Below, one piece after another: positions 46,524 to 55,173 of a DNA stretch of 64,000 nucleotides. The notes beneath the pieces are model-generated. The model was not told the DNA's origin and did not search any database. It was given only the letters and a program-made list of their open reading frames with translations. A program made the translations under genes and the position numbers. Numbering within the stretch: the stretch's first letter is position 1; each line of letters opens with the position of its first letter. Origin of the DNA: Rhizobium gallicum bv. gallicum R602sp (GTDB taxonomy: Bacteria; Pseudomonadota; Alphaproteobacteria; Rhizobiales; Rhizobiaceae); assembly GCF_000816845.1 (NCBI RefSeq), contig NZ_CP006880.1:992001-1056000 (forward strand). Reading direction: 5' to 3'.

Positions 46524-48227
46524 TCAGAAGGTTTGGCCGGCGATCATCATCAGGTGCTCGATGACCGGGCCAAGCGCCAGCGTCGGGAAGAATGTTAGGC
46601 CGCCGACGATCAGTATCGTGCCGCTCAGAAGGCCGACGAAGAGCGGGCCGTCGGTCGGGAAGGTGCCTGCCGAGGCAGGCACCGTCTTTTTGGTGACCAG
46701 GGAGCCTGCGATCGCAAGAGCCGGAATGATGACCAGGAAGCGGCCCATCAGCATGCCGATGCCGAGGGTGATGTTGTACCAGGGCGTGTTGCCCGTCAGG
46801 CCACCGAAAGCCGAGCCGTTGTTGGCCGCAGCCGACGTATAGGCATAGAGGATTTCGGAAAAGCCGTGCGGGCCGGCCGTGCCGATCGAGGCGACGGCCG
46901 ACGGAATCACGCTGGCAATCGCGGTGAAGACCAGCATCGCCAGAGGCAGGCAGAGAATGGCAAGAACGGCCATCTTCATCTCTTTGGCCTCGATTTTCTT
47001 GCCGAGATATTCCGGTGTACGGCCGACCATCAAACCCGCGACGAAGATCGCGATGATGACAAACAAAAGGATACCGTAGAAGCCTGCACCGACGCCGCCG
47101 ACGATGACTTCACCGAGCTGCATGTTGATCAGCGGAATGAGGCCGCCGAGTGCGGTGAAGCTGCCATGCATGGCATTGACCGCACCGCAGGAGGCGGCGG
47201 TGGTGATAACTGCAAAGAGCGAGGACAGGGCGACGCCGAAGCGGACTTCCTTGCCTTCCATATTACCGCCATTGAGACCAAAGGCATGCATCAGCGGATT
47301 ACCGGCAGCTTCAGCCCAGTAGGTGACGCCGACGCCAACGACGAACAGGATGCCCATGGTGGCAAGGATCGCCCAGCCCTGGCGCTGGTTGCCGACCATG
47401 CGGCCGAAGACGTTGGTCAATGCGGCTCCGATCGCAAATATCGAGAGCATCTGCACGAGGTTTGAGATGGCATCGGGATTTTCGAAGGGATGCGCGGAAT
47501 TGGCATTGAAAAAACCGCCGCCATTGGTACCGAGCATCTTGATTGCGAGCTGCGAGGCGACGGGGCCAACGGCGATCGTCTGCTTGGCTCCTTCAAGCGT
47601 CGTCGCTTCGACATAAGGACCGAGCGTCTGCGGCACGCCGAGATAGACATAAACAAGTGTCAAGACGATGCAGAGCGGCAGCAACACGTAGAGCGTGCTG
47701 CGGACCATGTCGACCCAGAAGTTGCCGATCGCCTTACCGGATGCGCGCGCAAAGGCGCGGATCAGGCCAACGGCTATGGCGATACCGGTTGCTGCGGAAA
47801 CGAAATTCTGAACCGTCAGACCAGCCATCTGAGTGAGATACGACATCGTGCTCTCGCCGCCGTAATTCTGCCAGTTTGTGTTGGTGACAAAGCTGACGGC
47901 AGTATTGAAAGAGAGCTCTGGCGGAACGGCAGCCATGCCAGCCGGATTGTAGGGAAGGCCCGCCTGCAGGCGCATCAGTGCATAAAGAACCAGCACGCCC
48001 ATAAAATTGAAGAGAAGCATGGCGAAGGCATAGGAGGTCCAATGCTGTTCTTCACGCTCGCCAGTGCCGGCAATGCCGTAAAGCCCCCGTTCGATCGGAA
48101 CGAGGACGGGTGAAAGGAATGTGCGCTCGCCATTGAAGACACGCGTCATGTAGCCGCCGAGCGGTTTGACGAGCGTAATGAGGATCCCGCAGTAAAGCAG
48201 GATTTGAAGCCATCCGTTGAGGGTCAT
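46524..48227 (-). CDS. kdpA: Potassium-transporting ATPase channel subunit KdpA
   Basis: A 567-residue polytopic protein homologous to SKT potassium transporters. Conserved stretches include [20 protein letters not shown] with [20 protein letters not shown] (selectivity loop), [40 protein letters not shown] and the C-terminal [20 protein letters not shown]. It forms the selective potassium pathway of the complex. Confidence 0.96.
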   Translation of the reverse strand: MTLNGWLQILLYCGILITLVKPLGGYMTRVFNGERTFLSPVLVPIERGLYGIAGTGEREEQHWTSYAFAMLLFNFMGVLVLYALMRLQAGLPYNPAGMAAVPPELSFNTAVSFVTNTNWQNYGGESTMSYLTQMAGLTVQNFVSAATGIAIAVGLIRAFARASGKAIGNFWVDMVRSTLYVLLPLCIVLTLVYVYLGVPQTLGPYVEATTLEGAKQTIAVGPVASQLAIKMLGTNGGGFFNANSAHPFENPDAISNLVQMLSIFAIGAALTNVFGRMVGNQRQGWAILATMGILFVVGVGVTYWAEAAGNPLMHAFGLNGGNMEGKEVRFGVALSSLFAVITTAASCGAVNAMHGSFTALGGLIPLINMQLGEVIVGGVGAGFYGILLFVIIAIFVAGLMVGRTPEYLGKKIEAKEMKMAVLAILCLPLAMLVFTAIASVIPSAVASIGTAGPHGFSEILYAYTSAAANNGSAFGGLTGNTPWYNITLGIGMLMGRFLVIIPALAIAGSLVTKKTVPASAGTFPTDGPLFVGLLSGTILIVGGLTFFPTLALGPVIEHLMMIAGQTF

Positions 48228-48261
48228 GGGAGATAACTTTCAGTACCCGGCTGCTTCTTAG

Positions 48262-48351
48262 TCAGAAGCGCTCGGGGCGAATGAGAGCGTAGATGAGGTA
48301 AACGGTCAGAAACACCGTTACCGCACCGCTTAGGATGTAATCGAGCGTCAT
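48262..48351 (-). CDS. kdpF: KdpF, small subunit of the potassium ATPase
   Basis: A 29-residue single-helix protein, MTLDYILSGAVTVFLTVYLI followed by YALIRPERF. The helix plus terminal LxRPERF is the KdpF signature. CGGAG lies upstream of the ATG and kdpA begins 34 bases after its stop. It is a lipid-like stabiliser of the Kdp complex. Confidence 0.9.
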   Translation of the reverse strand: MTLDYILSGAVTVFLTVYLIYALIRPERF

Positions 48352-48364
48352 GATGTTTCTCCGT

Positions 48365-48448
48365 TCAGAGCCTGTCGCAGGCACTGGTATAGGCAAAGCA
48401 CAGTGCGAAGAACGCCACCGCGATGCCGAGCAGGATGATGTCCATCAT
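48365..48448 (-). CDS. 27-residue membrane microprotein upstream of kdpF
   Basis: MMDIILLGIAVAFFALCFAY followed by TSACDRL: a single hydrophobic helix with the C-terminal C-[DE]-RL ending that I have seen in short proteins placed before kdpF/kdpA in many proteobacteria. CAGGAG stands 9 bases before the ATG. It lies 13 bases ahead of kdpF and would be the first gene of the kdp transcript. It is usually left unannotated because of its size. A sixth Kdp component is an inference. Confidence 0.7.
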   Translation of the reverse strand: MMDIILLGIAVAFFALCFAYTSACDRL

Positions 48449-48814
48449 CGATCTTGACTCCTGTTGTTGTTCTTTGGAGTCAGACAAGACAAAGGGCACC
48501 GTCTTTGAAAGATGGCGCCTTTCGTGCTTTCTGGCGTGGAGATGATCTTGCTGATCTCTCGAGCATCTATATGCGGCCGAACCGCATAAAGGTTCGAGAC
48601 GGGGCGGCGAGCGCCAATATAAAAATCTTATAAATGCCCTGGCTACCTTAGCCTACTCCCGGCTGTCCTTGCCGCCTGCGCATAAGGTCAATCGAAGGCT
48701 CAGCGCGAAGGGCATAACTATTTGGCTGCGATCGCGGTGAGAAGCACGTTGGAGGCGCCCGCCGGCCGCCGAGCGGTGGCGATCAGCGGGCCGCGCTTGG
48801 AGCGCGTCTCGCTC
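48449..48814. other. kdp leader/promoter region and 3' region of the enolase operon
   Basis: The bases nearest the microprotein hold a long AT-moderate leader with one clear stem-loop (48491-48522). No supported gene. The KdpE-controlled promoter should be here; I cannot place its box with confidence. Confidence 0.45.
48491..48522 (-). promoter_or_regulatory. Stem-loop in the kdp leader
   Basis: On the minus strand AAAGGCGCCATCTTT and AAAGACGGTGCCCTTT are nearly self-complementary, with one unpaired base and two mismatches or wobbles, and are separated by a single C. It lies 43 bases upstream of the microprotein ATG. It might be an attenuator or a transcription stop for upstream readthrough; no long T-run follows. 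Confidence 0.5.
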
Positions 48815-50002
48815 TCAAGCAAAGGCATAGGAGCCGTCTGGCCGTTTCGGGACGCGCCGTTGCCAATGAACGTAACCTTCTTCAGTCATTGCCTCTTCGT
48901 CCATCTCCACGCCCCAGCCGGGCCGGTCGGGCCGCAGTTCCAGATAGCCGTCCTTCGGCAGATAGGGATCGACGACATATCGTGTCTCACCCTGCCGTCT
49001 TTCTATGTCGTTGCCGCCATAGACATAGGCCTGGCCCTTCGGCAATCGGTATTCGAGAATGCGGAAGTTCTGGGCGGCAGCCGAAAAGTGAACGTTGACC
49101 GCGGTCGCCAGCGGACCCATGGGGTTGTGGGGTGCCACGCCGACGAAGAAAGCCTCGGCGAGAAACGCAATCCGCCGCATTTCGCTGATGCCGCCAACCA
49201 CGCAGATGTCGGGTTGTATCAGATCTGCGCCCTTAACCTGCAGCAGGCGCAGGAACTCATTTCGATTGTAAAGCGATTCCCCGGTTGCGAGCACACAGTT
49301 GAGCCCCTGCTTGAGGTCGCCCCAGGCTTCGATGTTTTCCGGACGAAGCGGTTCCTCGTAAAACAGCGGATCATAAGGTGCGAGCGCATTGCCGAGCTGG
49401 CGGGCTGCGATCGGCTCGAAGATCTTGGCGTGCGCATCAAACGCAATTTCATAGTCGTCGCGCACCGTTTCCCGCAGTGTGCGAAAATAGTCCGCCGAGG
49501 CTTTGACGACGTTGCCCCAGCGATGGGCGTGCATGTCGATGCGCCACGGGCTGAGCTTGAAAGCGGTAAAACCCCATTCAGCGTTCAGACGGTCGAACTC
49601 GTCGCGGGCCGCCGGCGCATCCGGTGCCGTATAGACGCCCGCATAGACCTTGATGCGATCGCGCACCTCGCCACCCAGAAGCTTGTAGACGGGAACGTTT
49701 GCGGCTTTGGCGGCAAGATCCCACAAGCAGTGATCGAGGGCGGAGATTGCAGCCAGCCCCAATGCGCCTGGCGGAAATCTGCTTTGCTGGATGAGCAGAT
49801 TCACGAGATAGTCGACACGTGTCGGATCCTGGCCGGACAGGAAGGCGTAGAGATAATCCAAGAGCGGCGGAAGCGCCTTGTCCGGACCATGGTTATAGCA
49901 TTCGCCCCATCCTGTCAGGCCGTCATCCGTGTCGAGGGCGACGATGACGCGGGGACGGTCCTTGTCGCGGGTCATGAAAGCCCGCATGCGGTCGATCTTC
50001 AT
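48815..50002 (-). CDS. Mandelate racemase/enolase-superfamily sugar-acid dehydratase (DgoD-like)
   Basis: A 395-residue enolase-superfamily enzyme with the capping domain (residues 1-120) and TIM barrel. The barrel metal ligands and catalytic residues lie in IAFDAHAKIFEPIAARQLG, PLFYEEPLRPEN and CVLATGESLY, followed by DLIQPDICVVGGISEMRRIA and the catalytic His region GVAPHNPMGPL. The pattern is closest to galactonate/aldonate dehydratases. The substrate (an aldonic or aldaric acid) is unproven. It is the last gene of a leftward operon, 12 bases behind a second enolase-type gene. Confidence 0.9.
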   Translation of the reverse strand: MKIDRMRAFMTRDKDRPRVIVALDTDDGLTGWGECYNHGPDKALPPLLDYLYAFLSGQDPTRVDYLVNLLIQQSRFPPGALGLAAISALDHCLWDLAAKAANVPVYKLLGGEVRDRIKVYAGVYTAPDAPAARDEFDRLNAEWGFTAFKLSPWRIDMHAHRWGNVVKASADYFRTLRETVRDDYEIAFDAHAKIFEPIAARQLGNALAPYDPLFYEEPLRPENIEAWGDLKQGLNCVLATGESLYNRNEFLRLLQVKGADLIQPDICVVGGISEMRRIAFLAEAFFVGVAPHNPMGPLATAVNVHFSAAAQNFRILEYRLPKGQAYVYGGNDIERRQGETRYVVDPYLPKDGYLELRPDRPGWGVEMDEEAMTEEGYVHWQRRVPKRPDGSYAFA

Positions 50003-50014
50003 CTTGTTGTCCTT

Positions 50015-51232
50015 CTATCGATTGAAATAGGCGCGGCGCGACAGACGTGTCTGCACATAGAGATGTTCGTTGTAGGTTCCGGGATTGTACGAGCCGGCAT
50101 CCTCCGGCACGGGTATCGAGACGTTGCCGCCACTTGGGAAGCGGGCCACGAACGTCTCATCGATGTCGCAGCCGAGCCCCGGCGCATCAGGAACTGCAAT
50201 CAATCCGTCGACCTGCTCGGGATGAGGCACGATCGTCTGCCGGCGGCCATCCCAGTCGTCATCGATGCGCTCGAGGATGAGGGCGTTGGGTATCGCAGCA
50301 AGCACGTGCAGGGCCGCATATTCGGCCACCGGGCCAAGCGAGCCGGAATGCGGTGCCACCTGGATATGGTGCGCCTCGGCCATTGCCGCAATCTTCTTCA
50401 TCTGCGTAATGCCGCCAGCCCGGCCGGTATCGGGCTGGATCACGTCGACCAGTTCTTCTTCGATAAGTTCGCGTTCGCCGAAGATGGTCGCCGAACGCTC
50501 GCCGGCCGCCAAAGGCACGTGCGCCGCATCGCGAATACGCCGATAGCCATCGGTGTTGTCAGGGGCAATCGGATCTTCGACCCAGAAGAGTTCGTATGGC
50601 TCCAATGCCCTCACCAGCCGGCAAGCATCGGCAGGCGTCAGCCAGGGCGGTCCGTGCAGATCGATCGCAATGTCGATATCGTTGCCGACCGCCTCGCGCA
50701 AAGCAGCGACCTTGCGGACCGGATCGGTCACCCCGCCACACTTGATCGCCTTGATACCGCGCTCCTTGGCTGCAAGCGCCCGCTCGGGGGTGTTTGCATG
50801 GGAGTAGATCGGGATCCGGTCGCGCATCTTGCCGCCGAGCAGCATCCAGACCGGCACGCCGAGCGCTTTTCCCTTAATGTCCCAAAGCGCCATGTCGATG
50901 CCGGTCATGGCGCCGCCGCCAACTGTTCCCAGCATGCCGTGGCCCATCATGGCGATATGCATCTTCTGCCAGAGCCGTTCGATATTGGCGGGATCCTCGC
51001 CGATAAGCAGTGGTGCGAGATCGTGTATTGCCGTCTCGATGACCCGCGGCCAGCCCGAGCATTCACCGATGCCGGTGACGCCCTCGTCGGTATCGAGCTT
51101 CAAGAACAGCCAGTTTCTGCTGCCCGGTAGCATTTTGGACGCGTCGTCTTGCGAGCGCGTGTCCAAGGCCCGTTTCGAGGGGGCAGGTTGGCCCGCATGC
51201 ATCAGAAAGGTTCTAATTCCGGTGATCTTCAT
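50015..51232 (-). CDS. Second mandelate racemase/enolase-superfamily sugar-acid dehydratase
   Basis: A 405-residue paralogue of the next gene. Sites: AIKCGGVTDP, IDIAIDLHGPPWLTPADACR (metal Asp and His), LFWVEDPIAPDN, PLAAGERSATIFG, DVIQPDTGRAGGITQMKKIA and VAPHSGSLGPVA with the catalytic His. The first residues TRSQDDASKMLPGSRNWLFL show the usual capping domain. The two paralogues may act on epimeric sugar acids or in sequence (cycloisomerase and dehydratase). It starts 4 bases inside the ABC ATPase gene end. Confidence 0.9.
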   Translation of the reverse strand: MKITGIRTFLMHAGQPAPSKRALDTRSQDDASKMLPGSRNWLFLKLDTDEGVTGIGECSGWPRVIETAIHDLAPLLIGEDPANIERLWQKMHIAMMGHGMLGTVGGGAMTGIDMALWDIKGKALGVPVWMLLGGKMRDRIPIYSHANTPERALAAKERGIKAIKCGGVTDPVRKVAALREAVGNDIDIAIDLHGPPWLTPADACRLVRALEPYELFWVEDPIAPDNTDGYRRIRDAAHVPLAAGERSATIFGERELIEEELVDVIQPDTGRAGGITQMKKIAAMAEAHHIQVAPHSGSLGPVAEYAALHVLAAIPNALILERIDDDWDGRRQTIVPHPEQVDGLIAVPDAPGLGCDIDETFVARFPSGGNVSIPVPEDAGSYNPGTYNEHLYVQTRLSRRAYFNR

Positions 51233-52953
51233 CGCACAGAACTCCCGTTCTTCAAGTTGCCTGGTTCGACGTAGCGGAAACGCCGCGTGCGATCGCGATC
51301 GCGGGGGTCGGGGCGCGGAATGGCGGAGATGAGCGCTTGCGTGTAGGCGTGCTCGGGCGTGTTGCAGACCCTATCCGCATCCCCGACCTCGACAAGCCGG
51401 CCCTTGTACATGACGCCGACACGGTCGCACATGTAGCGAATGACGCCGATGTCGTGGCTGATGAAGATGTAAGCAAGGCCGAGTTCATCCTGCAGGCGCA
51501 TCAAAAGGTCGAGCACCTGGGAGCGGACGGATACGTCGAGCGCCGAAGTCGCTTCGTCTGCAACGATGACGCGCGGGTTGAGCGTGATGGCGCGGGCAAT
51601 TCCGATGCGCTGACGCTGGCCCCCCGAAAAGGCATGCGGATAGCGTTCGCGGCTCGCAGGATCGAGACCCACCTGTTCCATCAGGTGGCAGACGCGCTCG
51701 TCGAGCGCCCGCCCGCTCGCGACGCCGTTGACAAGCAGCGGCTCGCCGATGATTTGAGACACAGTCATGCGGGGATTGAGAGAGCCGAAAGGATCCTGGA
51801 ACACCATGCGCAGTTCGCGTCGGGCCGTGGCAAGCGTCTGTCCTTTCGCCGTCGCCAGATCGATCATGCCACCATCGGCGCGGCGATAGACGATCTCGCC
51901 GGCCGTCGGATCAATGAGGCGCATGATCGAGCGACCCATCGTTGTCTTTCCTGAGCCGCTTTCGCCGACGATGCCAAGCGTCTCGCGTGGCAGGAGCGAA
52001 ATGGAAATGTCGTCGAGCGCTTTGACCTCGCCGAAATCCACTGAGACGTTGCGGAGTTCGAGGATTGGCGCTGCCGTCTTGTCGAGCGGCGTCCTCGCCA
52101 GCCTGATTTCGGCCTTGGCTTCCAGCTTCAGAACGGAGCCGATCAGCATTTGGGTGTAGCTGTCTTTCGGGGCATGAAAGATCTGCTCGACCGGCGCATA
52201 TTCCTTCGCAACGCCGTTGTGCATGACAAGCACGTCGTCGGCGATTTGCGCCACGACGCCCATGTCGTGCGTTATGAAGAGCACCGCCATGCCATAGGCC
52301 TTCTGCAGCCGGGCAATGAGGTCGAGGATTTCGGCTTGCGTGGTCACGTCCAGGGCCGTAGTCGGCTCGTCGGCGATGAGCAGTTGGGGCTTGCATGCGA
52401 GTGCCATCGCGATCATTGCGCGCTGGCGCATGCCACCCGAATACTGGAAGGTATATCGATCGACCGCTTTTTCCGGGAATGGAATTTCCACCTGCTGTAG
52501 GAGGGATATCGCTTCGGCGCGTGCTTGCGCCTTGCTCATTCTGGTGTGAAGGCGGAGGGCTTCGATGATCTGGTCGCCTACCGTGTGCACCGGCGACAGT
52601 GACGACATAGGTTCCTGGAAGATCATCGCGATATCGCGACCACGTATGGCGCGGATTTGGCGCCCACGCGGGCTGAGACCGACGAGATCAACGGGACGGC
52701 CGTCTTTGCCGTTCAGGACGATAGAGCCTGCGCAGATGCGGCCGGGCGCGTCTACAATCTGCAGAATGGAACGCGCCGTCACCGACTTGCCGGAACCGCT
52801 CTCGCCGACGACGCAGAGGGTTTTTCCCGGATCGATCGAAAAGGAAAGATCGTCAACCGCGCGAAGGACGCCGTTGCGCAAGGCAAAGTCGACGGTCAGG
52901 TTGTTCACCTGCAGGAGCGGTCTGCCGCCGGTGATGGGAACCATGTCAGTCAT
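51229..52953 (-). CDS. Oligopeptide-type ABC transporter, two fused ATPase domains
   Basis: A 574-residue tandem ATPase (DppD-DppF fusion). Domain 1: Walker A GESGSGKSVTARS, signature FQYSGGMRQRAMIA, Walker B LLIADEPTTALD. Domain 2: Walker A GESGSGKTTMGRS, signature FSGGQRQRIGIARA, Walker B VIVADEATSALD. Each domain ends in an oligopeptide-type C-terminal extension. It drives the permeases encoded upstream. The ATG at 52953 follows TGAGG and overlaps the permease stop region, so I reject an extension to 53169. Confidence 0.92.
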   Translation of the reverse strand: MTDMVPITGGRPLLQVNNLTVDFALRNGVLRAVDDLSFSIDPGKTLCVVGESGSGKSVTARSILQIVDAPGRICAGSIVLNGKDGRPVDLVGLSPRGRQIRAIRGRDIAMIFQEPMSSLSPVHTVGDQIIEALRLHTRMSKAQARAEAISLLQQVEIPFPEKAVDRYTFQYSGGMRQRAMIAMALACKPQLLIADEPTTALDVTTQAEILDLIARLQKAYGMAVLFITHDMGVVAQIADDVLVMHNGVAKEYAPVEQIFHAPKDSYTQMLIGSVLKLEAKAEIRLARTPLDKTAAPILELRNVSVDFGEVKALDDISISLLPRETLGIVGESGSGKTTMGRSIMRLIDPTAGEIVYRRADGGMIDLATAKGQTLATARRELRMVFQDPFGSLNPRMTVSQIIGEPLLVNGVASGRALDERVCHLMEQVGLDPASRERYPHAFSGGQRQRIGIARAITLNPRVIVADEATSALDVSVRSQVLDLLMRLQDELGLAYIFISHDIGVIRYMCDRVGVMYKGRLVEVGDADRVCNTPEHAYTQALISAIPRPDPRDRDRTRRFRYVEPGNLKNGSSVR

Positions 52954-52960
52954 GCCGGCC

Positions 52961-54082
52961 TCATTTGTTATAGGGGTCGGCTGCATCACGCAGGCCGTCG
53001 CCGAGAAGATTGAGCGCCATGACGGCGACGACGACGGCCGCCCCCGGCATGAAGAGCCACGGCGCCGTAGCGATTGAACGTATGTTTTGAGCCTCGCGCA
53101 AAAGCACACCCCAGGAAATGGTCGGCGGCTGCAGGCCAAGGCCCAGGAAGGAGAGGGAGGTTTCCGCAAGGATCATCGCCGGCACGGCAAGCGTGATCGA
53201 CGCTATGATGTGGCTTGCGAAACTCGGCAGCATGTGACGAAAGATGATGCGCCTTTCGCGAACACCATCGAGTCTTGCGGCGGCTACAAATTCCTCGGTG
53301 CGCAAGGACAAAAAGCGACCGCGCACGACACGGGCAAGCTGCGCCCAGCCGGTCAGCGACAGAATGATGGTAATCATCATGTACTGAAGCGCAGCTGGCC
53401 AGCCCTGCGGCAGGGCGGCCGCCATCGCAAGCCAGATCGGGATCGTCGGCAGGGACAGTACGAAATCGATCAGCCGCTGCGTGAAGAAATCGATGCGGCC
53501 GCCGTAATATCCGGAAATGCCGCCGAGGACGATGCCGAGCATCAGCGAGAAGAAGACGCCCACAAGGCCGATCGACAGCGAGATCTGAGATCCTTGAACC
53601 GTCCGGCTGAAGACGTCGCGCCCGAGCCTGTCCGCTCCGAACAGAAGAAGGGGCGAGGTCTTCTCGGATGATGCGAGCAGATGGATGTTGGTGCTGAAAA
53701 GGCCGAGCACGGAATATTCATAGCCGCGCCCGAACAGCCGGACGTCGACACGCTTCGTCCGGTCCTCCCTATAGATCGCGGCAAGAGTTTGCGGATCACG
53801 GGTAAGCTTCAGCGGATAGTAGTGAAGGCCAATGGAAATTCCATCGCCGGTATCGATGAGGTGCAATCTCTGCGGTGGATGGAAGGTCGCCCGAGCGTTC
53901 TGAAGGTTCGGATCGTTGATGGCGAAGAAGCCCGGAATGACGGCAACGATGTACATCAAGAGGGTGACGACAAGGGCCACCATGGCAAGCCGGTGCCGAC
54001 GAAAAGCCCACCAGACGAGCTGCCACTGCGAGGCGACCGCGGCGCGATCCGGTGCAAGATTTGTGACGGCAATGTCGGCCAT
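52961..54082 (-). CDS. Oligopeptide-type ABC transporter permease (DppC/OppC-like)
   Basis: A 373-residue permease. An N-terminal helix (RLAMVALVVTLLMYIVAVIP) is followed by a large periplasmic insertion (about 60-150) and a five-helix core with coupling loop EFVAAARLDGVRERRIIFRH and AETSLSFLGLGLQPPTISWG. It lies 9 bases after the DppB-like gene. The long periplasmic loop is seen in the subset of peptide/opine-family importers that carry sugar compounds. Confidence 0.9.
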   Translation of the reverse strand: MADIAVTNLAPDRAAVASQWQLVWWAFRRHRLAMVALVVTLLMYIVAVIPGFFAINDPNLQNARATFHPPQRLHLIDTGDGISIGLHYYPLKLTRDPQTLAAIYREDRTKRVDVRLFGRGYEYSVLGLFSTNIHLLASSEKTSPLLLFGADRLGRDVFSRTVQGSQISLSIGLVGVFFSLMLGIVLGGISGYYGGRIDFFTQRLIDFVLSLPTIPIWLAMAAALPQGWPAALQYMMITIILSLTGWAQLARVVRGRFLSLRTEEFVAAARLDGVRERRIIFRHMLPSFASHIIASITLAVPAMILAETSLSFLGLGLQPPTISWGVLLREAQNIRSIATAPWLFMPGAAVVVAVMALNLLGDGLRDAADPYNK

Positions 54083-54091
54083 AAGGGCTCC

Positions 54092-55078
54092 CTATTCCAA
54101 GCGGATGCGGGGATCGACGAGCGCAAGCAGGACGTCGCTGATCAATGAGCCGATCAGCGTGAGCGCGCAGATCAGCAGCACGAAGGCGCCAGCCAGGTAC
54201 ATGTCCTGTGCCATCAGCGCTTGCAGCAACAAGGGCGCTGCCGTCGGCAGATTGAGGACAATGGCCACGACGACGGAGCCGGAAATCAGGTTTGGAAGGA
54301 GCCAGGCAATCGTCGAGATGAACGGGTTCAGCGCGATTCTTAAGGGGTATTTCACCAGCAGCCTGAACTCGGAAAGACCTTTTGCCCGTGCCGTGGTGAC
54401 GTAAGGCTTCGGCAGTTCATCGAGCATGTTCGCGCGCATCACGCGGATCAGGCTTGCGGTAGAAGACACGGCCAGAATGATGACCGGAAGCCATATATGC
54501 GAAAGAAGGTCGAGAACCTTGGCGATGCTCCAGGGCGCAGTCTCGAACTCGGATGAAAAGAGGCCTCCGACATCCTGGCCGAACTCGACAGCCGCGATAT
54601 ACATGAGCACCAGCGCCAGCAGGAACGACGGAATAGCCAGCCCGAGGAAGGTGAAGGCGGTGAAGAAATAGTCGCCGATCGAATATTTGCGAACGGCAGA
54701 AAAGACGCCGATCGGCAATGCGATCCCCCAGGTGGCGATGAGTGTCGAAAGAGCGAGCACCAGCGTCAGCGCCATACGCTCCCAAATGAGGCCAGAGACG
54801 GGTTGCTGCCATTCAAAGGAGATGCCGAAGTCGCCGCGGGAAAGGATGCCCCATATCCATTTAAAATACTGCACGAGCATCGGGTCCTCGAGGCCGAAGC
54901 GCTCACGCAATTGCGCCGCGGTGTTTTGATCGATGACTTCGTTCGATGCCGCAAGCGTCGCTATATATGTCGTGACGTAATCTCCCGGCGGCAGCTGGAT
55001 AAGCACAAAGGCAAGGAAGCTGACGGCGAAAAGGGATGGGACCATCCATAGAAGGCGTTTAGCGATGAAGACCAGCAT
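54092..55078 (-). CDS. Oligopeptide-type ABC transporter permease (DppB/OppB-like)
   Basis: A 328-residue permease with six hydrophobic segments. Typical features: N-terminal LLWMVPSLFAVSFLAFVLIQ then LPPGDYVTTY, coupling loop KPYVTTARAKGLSEFRLLVK, and C-terminal SDVLLALVDPRIRLE. It pairs with the DppC-like protein. Confidence 0.92.
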   Translation of the reverse strand: MLVFIAKRLLWMVPSLFAVSFLAFVLIQLPPGDYVTTYIATLAASNEVIDQNTAAQLRERFGLEDPMLVQYFKWIWGILSRGDFGISFEWQQPVSGLIWERMALTLVLALSTLIATWGIALPIGVFSAVRKYSIGDYFFTAFTFLGLAIPSFLLALVLMYIAAVEFGQDVGGLFSSEFETAPWSIAKVLDLLSHIWLPVIILAVSSTASLIRVMRANMLDELPKPYVTTARAKGLSEFRLLVKYPLRIALNPFISTIAWLLPNLISGSVVVAIVLNLPTAAPLLLQALMAQDMYLAGAFVLLICALTLIGSLISDVLLALVDPRIRLE

Positions 55079-55173
55079 GAGACGTCTCTTGCATTAAACA
55101 CCGCTCCCGAGCTGCGGGCAGCGCGCTTGAAAGGAGCGCTGCCCCGCAAAGGGACGGCGCTGGAGCGGCAAAG

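Noticed and set aside
48722..51130. 802-codon open frame on the plus strand
   Set aside because: It is exactly antisense to two clear enolase-superfamily genes; long antisense frames are common in GC-rich DNA, and the protein has no recognisable domain.
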